64,000 nucleotides of DNA from Leptotrichia buccalis C-1013-b (GTDB lineage: Bacteria > Fusobacteriota > Fusobacteriia > Fusobacteriales > Leptotrichiaceae): assembly GCF_000023905.1 (NCBI RefSeq), contig NC_013192.1:1054001-1118000 (forward strand), read 5' to 3'. The notes under the pieces were generated by a model, which saw only the letters and a list, made by a program, of their open reading frames with translations, searched no databases and was not told where the DNA came from. Below, piece by piece: positions 35,556 through 44,194 of this stretch (position 1 is its first letter; each line of letters begins with the position of its first letter). The position numbers and the translations under genes were made by a program.

Positions 35556-36310
35556 TATTTCAAAATTTTATAAAAATATTCATTCAAATTTTCCCAATTA
35601 TGTTTTTCATCGGTTATTTTATTGATATTTTCTTCCATTATTTCAAAGTTTTTTTCAATATATTCATTAAGAATTTCTATTTTTTCTGAATAATCCATTT
35701 CCAGCATTTGAATCTTTTTTTCCAATAGTTTTTCTATTTCCATTTTTACTTTTTCATCATTTTTCAGTTCTTCATTTAAAAGTTTTGAAAATTCCATTGG
35801 TGGATAAATCTTTTTATCAAGTATCCATTTTGTAGCAAGTAGCGAACGTAAAACATAAAAATATTTTTTTATTCTTACTTTATCTCCTTTTAAATATTCA
35901 CGATAGTTCGTTTTTGCCATATTCAAGTAATGATACAAATTTTTTTTAGGCGAAAAATAGTGTGGCAATAATTTTTTTAATTCTTCAAATTCTTTCGTTT
36001 TTTTATATACAATTGGAGAATTACACCATTCAAGCAAAGCGGGATTTGTTTTATACAGTAATTTTAACGCCTTTTTTATATCCCAACCACTAATGTCCAG
36101 TGTTTCATCAAGCTGCCATTCTATTACATCCCGAATTTCATTTAGTTTCAAATATTCCTTAGTTTCCCTCACATAAATAAATCTCACATCATAATCGCTA
36201 TCTGGCGAAGCAAATCCCCAAGCACGACTTCCAGATTCCACAGCAAGAATAATTTTTACATTTTCTATTTTTTCAATTTCTTCTAATTTTTGTTTTATAA
36301 TTTTATTCAT
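35555..36310 (-). CDS. Predicted nucleotidyltransferase (RlaP/YcgL type)
   Basis: A 251-residue polymerase-beta-type nucleotidyltransferase. The 'ESGSRAWGFASPDSDYDVRFIYV' region (about residues 25-45) carries the GS...DxD catalytic motif of the RlaP family (PF10127), and 'LLEWCNSPIVYK' near 90 is also characteristic. The C-terminal half is helical. The family is predicted to modify RNA or nucleotides, but its substrate is unknown. It is a single gene with no close partner. Confidence 0.85.
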   Translation of the reverse strand: MNKIIKQKLEEIEKIENVKIILAVESGSRAWGFASPDSDYDVRFIYVRETKEYLKLNEIRDVIEWQLDETLDISGWDIKKALKLLYKTNPALLEWCNSPIVYKKTKEFEELKKLLPHYFSPKKNLYHYLNMAKTNYREYLKGDKVRIKKYFYVLRSLLATKWILDKKIYPPMEFSKLLNEELKNDEKVKMEIEKLLEKKIQMLEMDYSEKIEILNEYIEKNFEIMEENINKITDEKHNWENLNEYFYKILK

Positions 36311-36408
36311 TTAATCCCTTCTTTCAAAATTAAAATTTATTGTCAAATATATTTAAATTATACCACAAAAAATAAAATTCTAAATAAAAAAACAGAGGGT
36401 AACATTTT

Positions 36409-36424
36409 TTCAAATATATTTGAA
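36409..36424. promoter_or_regulatory. Perfect palindrome upstream of the PTS regulator
   Basis: TTCAAATATATTTGAA, a 16-bp perfect palindrome, 62 bases upstream of the regulator start. It may be an operator; no protein can be named. Confidence 0.45.
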
Positions 36425-36486
36425 GTGTAATGTAAATTGATTATTTTAATTTATAGAGGTATCCTTATTATAGAAAGGTGAATATT

Positions 36487-38544
36487 ATGTTAAACTATAG
36501 GGAAACTGAAATATTAAATAACCTTATTAAAGGGAAAAAATATAATTTTAAATTAATATCTGAGAAATATGGAGTTTCAGACAGGGCGGCCAGATATTAT
36601 ATTAATAACATCGACAGCATTTTGCGGTTACTTGACTACAAAATTACTAAAAAGGCTAAAAATAGCATTTCTCTTGACACTAATCAGGATTTTAAAAATT
36701 TATTTGAGATTTTGGAAAAAATTCATAAATTATCTATAGAAGACAGGATAGATATTTTAAAGTTAATATTATTTTTTGACGAAAAAGGACTTAATATTAC
36801 AAAGATATGTGAAGAACTTGAGATTTCTAGAACAACAATAAAAAAAGATTTGAAACTGATATCAGAAGAATTTAAAATGCAAGGAATCGAGCTAGTTTAT
36901 AAAAATGCTAATGGTTATCGCCTTAATGGTAATTTTCGAGAAATTCTCATAAAAAAAATTGAACTTCTAGAGAAAATATTTGGCTCCCTTAATGATAAAA
37001 ATTCTTCAAAAGTAGTAAAGGCACAGGTTTATCGTTATTTCTTCAAATATATCAAACAAAAAAATATTGAAAATACAAAAAAATTTATTGTAGAAATTGA
37101 AAAAGTGATGTTTTTAAATATAAATGAGGAAAGCTATAATAAAATATTTTCTTATGTGTTAATTTTATTAAATTTCGAGAAAATTTATGAAAACAGCAAT
37201 GATTTGACTGCAAAGAAATTTTTAATTAATACGGAAGAATACAAAAAAATTGAAAAAATTTTAAAAAATATTTTGAATAAAAATGAAATAAAGACTGAGA
37301 TATTGATTGAAATAACAGATTTAATAATGGGGATAAATATAAACAGTTTAAAAAATAATTCGTTTGAAGACTGGATAAACGAGGAACTGATTATAAAAAA
37401 AATGATTTCCAAAGTGAGCAAAATTGTAAAAACTGACTTGACACGTGATGAAATACTATATAACGGACTTTTATACCATATAAAGCCTGCTATGTACAGA
37501 ATAAAAAATAATATTCAAATTACAAATTCGGTTTTTCAGGAATTAATTTTAGAAAAAGATCCTATTTTGGATGTAGTAAATAAAGCTATAGAGGAAATTG
37601 AAGGGCTTTTTGAAGTAAAGTTTCCAGAAGATGAAATTGCTCTTATGGGCTTTCATATAAAGGCTTCCATCGAAAGAAACACTTCTGAAAAAACTAAAAA
37701 GGTTATATTAATTTGTGGACTGGGTTATGGCAGTTCAAAGGTGCTTGAACAAAGTTTAAAGGAAAATTATGATTTGGATATTGTAGATGTTCTGCCATAC
37801 TATTTAATAAAAACTTCAATGCCAAATTATGCAAATATTGATTTAATTTTATCTACTATCGATTTAGAAGAAAACTATGATATTCCTGTTATAAAAATAA
37901 ATCCATTGCTTAAAGAGCAAGATTTTATCCTCTTATCAAAATATGGAATAAGAAAAAATATAACAAAAATTTCTTTAAAGCAAATAATGGACATAATAAA
38001 AAATAATACAACCATAACAGATGAATATAAACTTATAAATGATTTGAAAGATAAACTTGAAAATAAAATTATTGATGACTTATCTGAAGCAGGAATTATT
38101 TTAAAGAAAATGCTTAATAAAAACAACATTCAATTTGTCAACGAAGTTAGTGATTGGAAAGAAGCAATAACTAAAGCTGGAAATATACTTCAAAAAAACG
38201 GATTTATCAAGCAAGATTATATAGAAGAAATGATAAACATGATTGAAAAACATGGAGCTTATATCATTATTGAGGAAGGAATGGCAATTCCACACGCATC
38301 AATTTCAAAAAATGTATTAAAAACGGGGATTTCATTATTAATTGTAAAAGAAAAAGTTCTATTTCCAAATGGAAAAGGCGCAAACATATTTTTAAGTTTT
38401 GCAACTACCAGCAAAACAGAGCATCTAGGAATTTTAAATGACTTATTTGAATTAATTACAAAATATAACTTTATTGAAAAAATCTCAAAAATAACTGAAT
38501 ATGAAGAATTAGAAGAATATTTCAGAAAGGAACTCGTATGTTAG
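36487..38544 (+). CDS. PRD-containing activator (MtlR/LicR type) with EIIB and EIIA domains
   Basis: A 685-residue transcriptional regulator. It has an N-terminal pair of HTH domains (about 1-150), two PRDs (about 165-385), an EIIB-like domain with Cys in 'LICGLGYGSSK' near residue 408, and a C-terminal EIIA type 2 domain with the phosphorylatable His in 'AIPHASISKNV' near 602. PTS phosphorylation of these domains tells it whether sugar is being imported. The ATG at 36487 is chosen because AAAGGTG precedes it; a GTG at 36478 lies inside that site. It overlaps the EIIA gene by 7 bases and should activate the PTS-transketolase operon. Confidence 0.9.
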   Translation: MLNYRETEILNNLIKGKKYNFKLISEKYGVSDRAARYYINNIDSILRLLDYKITKKAKNSISLDTNQDFKNLFEILEKIHKLSIEDRIDILKLILFFDEKGLNITKICEELEISRTTIKKDLKLISEEFKMQGIELVYKNANGYRLNGNFREILIKKIELLEKIFGSLNDKNSSKVVKAQVYRYFFKYIKQKNIENTKKFIVEIEKVMFLNINEESYNKIFSYVLILLNFEKIYENSNDLTAKKFLINTEEYKKIEKILKNILNKNEIKTEILIEITDLIMGININSLKNNSFEDWINEELIIKKMISKVSKIVKTDLTRDEILYNGLLYHIKPAMYRIKNNIQITNSVFQELILEKDPILDVVNKAIEEIEGLFEVKFPEDEIALMGFHIKASIERNTSEKTKKVILICGLGYGSSKVLEQSLKENYDLDIVDVLPYYLIKTSMPNYANIDLILSTIDLEENYDIPVIKINPLLKEQDFILLSKYGIRKNITKISLKQIMDIIKNNTTITDEYKLINDLKDKLENKIIDDLSEAGIILKKMLNKNNIQFVNEVSDWKEAITKAGNILQKNGFIKQDYIEEMINMIEKHGAYIIIEEGMAIPHASISKNVLKTGISLLIVKEKVLFPNGKGANIFLSFATTSKTEHLGILNDLFELITKYNFIEKISKITEYEELEEYFRKELVC

Positions 38545-38969
38545 AAAAAATACTTGATGGTAATATACAAATAATAGATTCAGTAATTGACTGGAAAGAT
38601 AGTATCAAAATTGCAGGAAAACCTCTATTAGAAAAAAATATAATAACGGAAAATTATATCAACGCTATGATAGAAAGCATCGAAAAACTAGGTTTTTATG
38701 TTATTTTAAGAGACAATTTGGCAATGCCGCATGCAAGACCCGAAGACGGTACATTGGGAACTGGAGTAAGCCTTTTAAAACTAAATAATCCAGTATATTA
38801 TGGCAATTCTAAAGTACAGCTGGTATTTGTGCTGGCAACTAAAGATGCTGATAGTCATATGGAAACTCTTATGCAGTTAATGGAATTGTTTCAAGATGAT
38901 GAAAGTATTGAAAAATTAATAGTTTCAAAGGATTATGACGAAATATTAGAAATTATAAAAAAATATTGA
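38538..38969 (+). CDS. ulaC: PTS EIIA component (mannitol/fructose/ascorbate type)
   Basis: A 143-residue EIIA type 2 domain. The active-site His lies in 'LAMPHARPEDGTLGTGVSL' near residue 65. It accepts phosphate from HPr and passes it to the EIIB encoded next. It overlaps the regulator gene. Closest assignment is the L-ascorbate type because of the UlaA-like EIIC downstream. Confidence 0.85.
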   Translation: MLEKILDGNIQIIDSVIDWKDSIKIAGKPLLEKNIITENYINAMIESIEKLGFYVILRDNLAMPHARPEDGTLGTGVSLLKLNNPVYYGNSKVQLVFVLATKDADSHMETLMQLMELFQDDESIEKLIVSKDYDEILEIIKKY

Positions 38970-39018
38970 TTAAAAAAAAATAAAAATAAATTATAAACAA
39001 AATTAGGAGGAGATTATT

Positions 39019-39288
39019 ATGAAAATAATGGCAGTTTGTGGATCAGGATTAGGAAGTAGCTTTATGGTGGAAATGAACATTAAAAAGGTTCTTAAAAAAA
39101 TTGGTGTAGAAGCTGAAGTTGAACATTCTGACTTGGCATCAGCACTTCCAGGAGCAGCAGATGTATTTGTAATGGGAAAGGATATTGCAGAAAGTGCAAC
39201 AGTTCCAGCTGATAAATTAATTGTTTTAGACAGCATTATTAGTATGCCTGAACTGGAAGAAAAATTAACAGATTATTTCAAAAAATAA
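39019..39288 (+). CDS. ulaB: PTS EIIB component (ascorbate type)
   Basis: An 89-residue EIIB of the lactose/ascorbate class. The phosphocysteine is in 'AVCGSGLGSSFMVE' near residue 6, followed by the phosphate-binding loop. It sits between EIIA and EIIC with GGAGGAG as ribosome site. A MITE-like repeat fills the gap to EIIC. Confidence 0.9.
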   Translation: MKIMAVCGSGLGSSFMVEMNIKKVLKKIGVEAEVEHSDLASALPGAADVFVMGKDIAESATVPADKLIVLDSIISMPELEEKLTDYFKK

Positions 39289-39297
39289 AAATAAACT

Positions 39298-39394
39298 TGT
39301 TCGGAAACTATATGTATCTAGAATTTAATAAAACAAATATTATGAAGCAAGGGGTCTTGACCCCTTGTTAAAATAAAAAATAAGTTGTCAGACA
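39298..39394 (+). repeat. MITE-like element, copy B
   Basis: About 97 bp, with ends TGTTCGGAAAC and TGTCAGACA and the central palindrome CAAGGGGTCTTGACCCCTTG at 39348-39367. It lies inside the PTS operon between EIIB and EIIC. The palindrome could form a strong hairpin and lower downstream expression. Confidence 0.7.
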
Positions 39395-39440
39395 TATTTA
39401 ATATATCAAAAAAATAAAATATAAAATTTAGGAGGGCAAA

Positions 39441-40790
39441 ATGAAAGGCTTATTAACTCTTATTGTGGACATTTTAAAAGTTCCGTCAATTTTAGTTGGA
39501 TTGATAGCTATGATTGGTTTACTAGTTCAGAAAAAACCAGCTACAGATATAGTAAAAGGTACAATTAAGACGATTTTAGGATTTTTAGTGCTAGGTGGAG
39601 GAGCAGGACTTGTTGTAAACTCGCTAGCGCCTATGGGAAGCATGTTTGAACAAGGATTTCATGTTCAAGGAATAGTGCCTAATAATGAAGCAATTGTTTC
39701 ATTGGCATTAAAAGAATATGGAACAATAACAGCGTTAATAATGGCGCTTGGAATGTTCTGGAACATATTTATCGCAAGATTTACGAAATTAAAATATATT
39801 TTCCTGACAGGACACCATACTTTGTATATGGCATGTATGATTGGAATAATATTAAAAGTTGGAGGATTTAGCGGGCCTTTATTAGTAATCATTGGTTCAT
39901 TGACATTAGGACTTGTAATGGCAATATTTCCTGCACTGGCACAACCTTATGTTAGAAAAATTACTGGAAGCGATGATGTTGGATTTGGGCATTTCAGCAC
40001 AATAGGGTATGTTTTATCTGGATTTGTCGGATCTTTAGTTGGAAAAGGTTCAAAATCAACTGAAGAAATGAAATTGCCTAAAAATTTAAGTTTTTTAAGA
40101 GACAGCTCTATTTCAATTTCATTAACTATGATGATAATTTACTTAATTTTGGCATTAGTTGCGGGAAAAGAATATGTTGAAAAGGAATTAAGCAGCGGAG
40201 ATAACTTCTTAGTATTTGCAATTATTCAGGCTATAACATTTGCAGCGGGAGTTTATATTATTTTATCAGGTGTTAGACTTGTTCTTGCTGAAATAGTTCC
40301 AGCCTTTGTAGGATTTTCTGAAAAGCTTGTACCAAATGCAAAACCTGCGTTAGATTGCCCAATCGTATTCCCTTATGCGCCAAATGCTGTATTAATTGGC
40401 TTTTTATGCAGCTTTTTAGGAGGAATTGTTGGATTATTTATGCTTGGTATGTTAAAATGGACTCTTATCTTGCCAGGAGTAGTTCCTCATTTCTTCTGTG
40501 GAGCGACAGCAGGTGTATTTGGAAACGCTACTGGTGGTAGAAGAGGTGCTTCAGTTGGAGCCTTTGCAAATGGACTATTATTGACATTCTTGCCTGTAAT
40601 TTTATTACCAGTGCTAGGAAATTTAGGATTTGCAAACACTACATTCTCTGATGCAGATTTTGTAACAGTTGGAATTGTGTTAGGTAATATGGCAAAACAT
40701 ATATCTCCAGTAGTAATTTCTGGAATAATCGTTGGAATAACTGCTATTTTAGTAGCCTTTGGATTTGTACCTTCAAAAAAATCAGAATAA
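39441..40790 (+). CDS. ulaA: PTS EIIC permease, ascorbate (UlaA) type
   Basis: A 449-residue integral membrane permease with about 10-11 helices. 'LVGLIAMIGLLVQKKPATDIVKG' at the start, 'GHHTLYMACM' near 128 and 'CPIVFPYAPNAVLIGFL' near 310 are typical of the SgaT/UlaA family. It imports and phosphorylates a sugar acid or pentitol-like substrate. Exact substrate unknown. AGGAGGG ribosome site. Confidence 0.9.
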   Translation: MKGLLTLIVDILKVPSILVGLIAMIGLLVQKKPATDIVKGTIKTILGFLVLGGGAGLVVNSLAPMGSMFEQGFHVQGIVPNNEAIVSLALKEYGTITALIMALGMFWNIFIARFTKLKYIFLTGHHTLYMACMIGIILKVGGFSGPLLVIIGSLTLGLVMAIFPALAQPYVRKITGSDDVGFGHFSTIGYVLSGFVGSLVGKGSKSTEEMKLPKNLSFLRDSSISISLTMMIIYLILALVAGKEYVEKELSSGDNFLVFAIIQAITFAAGVYIILSGVRLVLAEIVPAFVGFSEKLVPNAKPALDCPIVFPYAPNAVLIGFLCSFLGGIVGLFMLGMLKWTLILPGVVPHFFCGATAGVFGNATGGRRGASVGAFANGLLLTFLPVILLPVLGNLGFANTTFSDADFVTVGIVLGNMAKHISPVVISGIIVGITAILVAFGFVPSKKSE

Positions 40791-40842
40791 ATCATTGTTA
40801 AAACAGAAATAACAATTGACTATCATTTGGAAGGAGCCAAAA

Positions 40843-41691
40843 ATGAATAGTGATTATAATGAAAAAGTGAAAGAAATGAAAAAATTAGCCGCCAATATTA
40901 GGATAAATACACTAAAATCCCTTACTAATCTAGGTTTTGGGCATTACGGCGGAAGTTTATCAATTGTTGAAATATTAGCAGTACTGTATGGTGGCATTAT
41001 GAATGTTGATGCTAAAAATCCACATTGGGAAGGCAGAGATTATTTTGTGCTGTCAAAAGGGCATGCAGGCCCTGCACTCTACACAACTTTAGCTTTAAAA
41101 GGATTTTTCCCGCTTGAAGAAATTTACACATTAAATCAGAATGGAACAAATTTGCCAAGCCATCCAGATAGACTCAAAACAAAAGGAATTGACGCCACAA
41201 CAGGCTCTCTGGGACAAGGAATCTCAATTGCCACAGGAATCGCAAAAGCCTTACAAATAGATAAAAAATCTAATAGGGTATTCTGTATTGTTGGAGATGG
41301 AGAAATAAATGAAGGACAGTGCTGGGAAGCATTTCAGTTTATTGCTCACCATAACTTAAATAATTTAACGGTGTTCCTCGATTACAACAAAAAACAGCTG
41401 GACGGTGCTTTGGATGAAATAATAAAGCCATTCTCTTTTGAGGAAAAAATGAAATCATTCGGCTTTGATGCTGTTACTGTAAAAGGAAATGATATTGAAA
41501 AAATGTATGATATTTTGAAAGTGCCTCGTAAAAACAATGAAAAACCACTATTTGTAATACTTGACACTATAAAAGGGCAAGGTGTCGAATACATTGAAAA
41601 AATGAAAAATTCTCATCATCTAAGATTGACTGATGAACTAAAGCGGGAAATCGAAAAGGCGATAAAGGATTTGGAAAGCGAGGTGGAATAA
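40843..41691 (+). CDS. Transketolase, N-terminal subunit
   Basis: A 282-residue protein equal to the thiamine-diphosphate-binding half of transketolase: 'GFGHYGGSLSIVEILAVLYGG', 'SKGHAGPALYTTLA' and the ThDP motif 'GDGEINEGQCWEAFQF' near residue 160. The ATG at 40843 has an AAGGAGC ribosome site and gives MNSDYNEK; an earlier in-frame start has none. It abuts the C-terminal subunit gene. The pair makes one active enzyme that moves two-carbon units between sugar phosphates, so the imported sugar is likely fed into the pentose phosphate pathway. Confidence 0.93.
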   Translation: MNSDYNEKVKEMKKLAANIRINTLKSLTNLGFGHYGGSLSIVEILAVLYGGIMNVDAKNPHWEGRDYFVLSKGHAGPALYTTLALKGFFPLEEIYTLNQNGTNLPSHPDRLKTKGIDATTGSLGQGISIATGIAKALQIDKKSNRVFCIVGDGEINEGQCWEAFQFIAHHNLNNLTVFLDYNKKQLDGALDEIIKPFSFEEKMKSFGFDAVTVKGNDIEKMYDILKVPRKNNEKPLFVILDTIKGQGVEYIEKMKNSHHLRLTDELKREIEKAIKDLESEVE

Positions 41692-42654
41692 ATGATAAAA
41701 ATTTATACTGGAACTTCAAAAAAAGATGAAATAGAAATGAGAAAAGTTTATTCTTCCAAACTTTGTGAATTACTGGAAAAACATAATAAAGTTGTAGCTC
41801 TTGAAGCTGACTTAATGAATGCAATTACAACTGACAAGATACAGGATAAATACCCTGAAAGAGTTATAAACTGCGGTATAATGGAAGCAAATATGATAAG
41901 TGTTGCAGCTGGAATGTCCATCGCTGGAAAATATCCATTTGCACACACTTTTACGGCTTTTGCGAGTCGAAGATGCTTTGATCAGCTCTTTATGTCTGGA
42001 GCATATCAAAAAAATAACATAAAAGTAATTGCTTCTGACGCAGGAGTAACTGCCGCCCATAATGGAGGAACTCACATGTCCTTTGAAGATATGGGAATAA
42101 TGAGAGGACTCGCTAATACAGTTGTACTAGAAGTAACAGATGCCACAATGTTTGAAAATATTCTCGAACAAGTTGCTACAAAAGATGGCTTCTACTGGAT
42201 TAGAACAATCAGAAAAAATGCATCAACAATTTATGAAAAAGGTTCAACATTTGAAATTGGAAAAGGAAACTTATTAAGAGATGGTTCAGATATTACTTTA
42301 ATAGCAAACGGAATTATGGTAGTAGAAGCCTTAAAAACAGCAGAAAAATTAAAAAACGAAGGAATAAATGCCGCTGTAATAGATATGTTCACTTTAAATC
42401 CAATAGACAAAGAGTTAATTGAAACGTATGCACAAAAAACAGGAAAAATAGTAACTTGTGAAAATCATAGCATTCATAACGGTTTAGGAAGTGCAGTTGC
42501 TGAAGTAATTGCTGAAACTGGAAATACAAAATTAAGAAGAATTGGAATAAAAGAAAGATTTGGACAAGTTGGAACATTAGACTTTCTGATGAATGAGTAT
42601 GAATTAACTGCGGAGCATATTTACGGAGCTGCGATGGAATTACTGAAAGATTAA
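41692..42654 (+). CDS. Transketolase, C-terminal subunit
   Basis: A 320-residue protein with the pyrimidine-binding and C-terminal domains of transketolase: 'VALEADLMNAITTDKIQDKYPERV', 'IMEANMISVAAGMSIAG' (catalytic Glu) and 'DAGVTAAHNGGTHMSFEDMGIMRG'. It begins at the base after the N-terminal subunit stop, and the two are surely one heterodimer. Last gene of the PTS operon; two hairpins follow. Confidence 0.93.
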   Translation: MIKIYTGTSKKDEIEMRKVYSSKLCELLEKHNKVVALEADLMNAITTDKIQDKYPERVINCGIMEANMISVAAGMSIAGKYPFAHTFTAFASRRCFDQLFMSGAYQKNNIKVIASDAGVTAAHNGGTHMSFEDMGIMRGLANTVVLEVTDATMFENILEQVATKDGFYWIRTIRKNASTIYEKGSTFEIGKGNLLRDGSDITLIANGIMVVEALKTAEKLKNEGINAAVIDMFTLNPIDKELIETYAQKTGKIVTCENHSIHNGLGSAVAEVIAETGNTKLRRIGIKERFGQVGTLDFLMNEYELTAEHIYGAAMELLKD

Positions 42655-42667
42655 AATTCATTTTAAT

Positions 42668-42694
42668 TAAAACCAAAATTTTTGAATTTGGTTT
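42668..42694 (+). terminator. Hairpin after transketolase
   Basis: AAAACCAAA-ATTTTTGAA-TTTGGTTTT, a 9-bp stem that ends in U residues, 14 bases after the stop. Confidence 0.55.
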
Positions 42695-42715
42695 TAAAGA
42701 CTATTACGATAAATT

Positions 42716-42768
42716 AAAAAATATACTCAATAAACTGAGAAATTGAGAAGTTTAAAGAGTATATTTTT
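42716..42768. terminator. Bidirectional terminator
   Basis: AAAAATATACTC (42716-42727) and GAGTATATTTTT (42757-42768) form a 12-bp stem with A and T runs on both sides, between the convergent transketolase and DUF421 genes. Confidence 0.7.
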
Positions 42769-42774
42769 ATTTTA

Positions 42775-43407
42775 TTATTTTCTTACAATAAAAAGTTTAT
42801 CATTATTACTGTATTCTACCAAGAAAATATCATTAATATCCAAAACATTGTACTTTGCTAGTTCTTCCTTCAGCCATTCATCATTTTTTCCAATATGCTC
42901 TAAATTATCTTCTATTATTTTTCCTTCTGAAACTAATAAATTCGAATAATTTTCATCATTTTTCTGTATGACGATTAACTGTCCATTTGATTCCATGAAT
43001 GCATCTTCAATATCTGATATTTTGAAAATGCCTTTCGTTCTTAGCTTTGTATAAAAATCAGGAATAGAAAGAGTTGCCTGAGCAAAATTTTCTGTTAGCA
43101 TTTTTCCGCCTTTTATTAAGTATACAATTTGTCCATCTATCATTTTTTTTACATTCTTGTTTGAATTTTTTAGAAAATCTATTGTTGTCATTAACAGTCC
43201 CCATATTAACAGAACTATTAGAAACTGAACTATTGTTATGCTAGGATTGTAAATCACACCACCAATAATTCCCCCAAGAACATAGTTACCTATCTGATCT
43301 TCTGTTGAAGTTGGTGCTAGCTGGCTTCGTCCGTTTAAATTCATAAATACGACCAAGGCAATAAATCCGATTGTAAGTTTTATCGCTACAGGAATTATAA
43401 AATCCAA
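42775..43407 (-). CDS. DUF421 (YetF/YcaP-type) membrane protein
   Basis: A 210-residue protein with three membrane helices (about residues 4-22, 40-60 and 62-80) and a cytoplasmic domain with 'GGKMLTENFAQATLSIPDFYTKLRTKGI', the DUF421 hallmark. The function of the family is unsettled. It is paired with a DUF3290 gene 55 bases upstream, a pairing also known in lactic acid bacteria. Confidence 0.88.
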   Translation of the reverse strand: MDFIIPVAIKLTIGFIALVVFMNLNGRSQLAPTSTEDQIGNYVLGGIIGGVIYNPSITIVQFLIVLLIWGLLMTTIDFLKNSNKNVKKMIDGQIVYLIKGGKMLTENFAQATLSIPDFYTKLRTKGIFKISDIEDAFMESNGQLIVIQKNDENYSNLLVSEGKIIEDNLEHIGKNDEWLKEELAKYNVLDINDIFLVEYSNNDKLFIVRK

Positions 43408-43462
43408 ATTACATCATCTCACTTTCTCTATTATTTTTTACTTTTAAAAATAAGAAAATTCA

Positions 43463-43906
43463 TTATTCTTTAAATGTCTTAATTTCATCTACGTAAGGTA
43501 CTGTCATCTGTTCAACTAGAATATTATTGTCTACCCAGTGAATCTGATAGAATTTATCCCTTATTTTATAAACAGTGTGTTCTGTTATTTCAGGAGTATT
43601 TATAAAAATCTCATCTTCTCTTACTTTAAATTTTTCAGCTAATTTTTTAATAACACTTGCCGAATTTTTATAAACTTTTTCCTGATTATTTCTAGCCCTA
43701 TAATTTTCAAAATGATACAAGCCAAACAGAAAAATAAACATTAGTCCAAGCATGCTAAGCTGCTTATCTCTTAAAGAAATGCTTCCCTTAAACCATTTCC
43801 AAAATGCAAATAATACAAATGCAATTACTAAAACAATCATAATAAGAAAAAATTTATCAGTTATAATTTTTTTGTTCTCTAAATAAATAAAATTATAAAA
43901 TTCCAT
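43463..43906 (-). CDS. DUF3290 membrane protein
   Basis: A 147-residue protein with a short N-terminal tail 'MEFYNFIYLENKK', two membrane helices (about 18-36 and 48-64) and a small C-terminal domain. Size, topology and 'MxFYxxxYL' start match DUF3290. Function unknown; probably forms a complex with the DUF421 protein encoded next. Confidence 0.8.
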   Translation of the reverse strand: MEFYNFIYLENKKIITDKFFLIMIVLVIAFVLFAFWKWFKGSISLRDKQLSMLGLMFIFLFGLYHFENYRARNNQEKVYKNSASVIKKLAEKFKVREDEIFINTPEITEHTVYKIRDKFYQIHWVDNNILVEQMTVPYVDEIKTFKE

Positions 43907-44122
43907 ATTTTTAGTATTATCTCCTTTCTAAAATTTTAAAATGATAGCTATTATATCACTTTTTCCATACAAAATAAAGAGTTTTACAAAAAAATAATTT
44001 GAAATTCTAAATATACTTTAAAATTTTGTTCTTAAATATTCAAATTAATAATTTTTATTTTAAAGTTTATCAAAATGCTAATTTGAATACTTTAAAATTA
44101 GGTTTTTATTTTAAAAAATAAA

Positions 44123-44151
44123 TTGGAAAAAAATAGCAAATTTGCTATAAT
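44123..44151 (+). promoter_or_regulatory. Promoter of the U32 peptidase gene
   Basis: TTGGAA, a 17-base spacer and TATAAT, 44 bases upstream of the start. Confidence 0.7.
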
Positions 44152-44194
44152 ATAAAAGGTAAAAAAAATTCGACAAAATGGAGAGAAAATTAAA

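Noticed and set aside
35541-35560. GGTTCGAGTT at the end of the nucleotidyltransferase gene as a tRNA T-arm
   Set aside because: No cloverleaf can be drawn around it, and no acceptor or anticodon stem is present.
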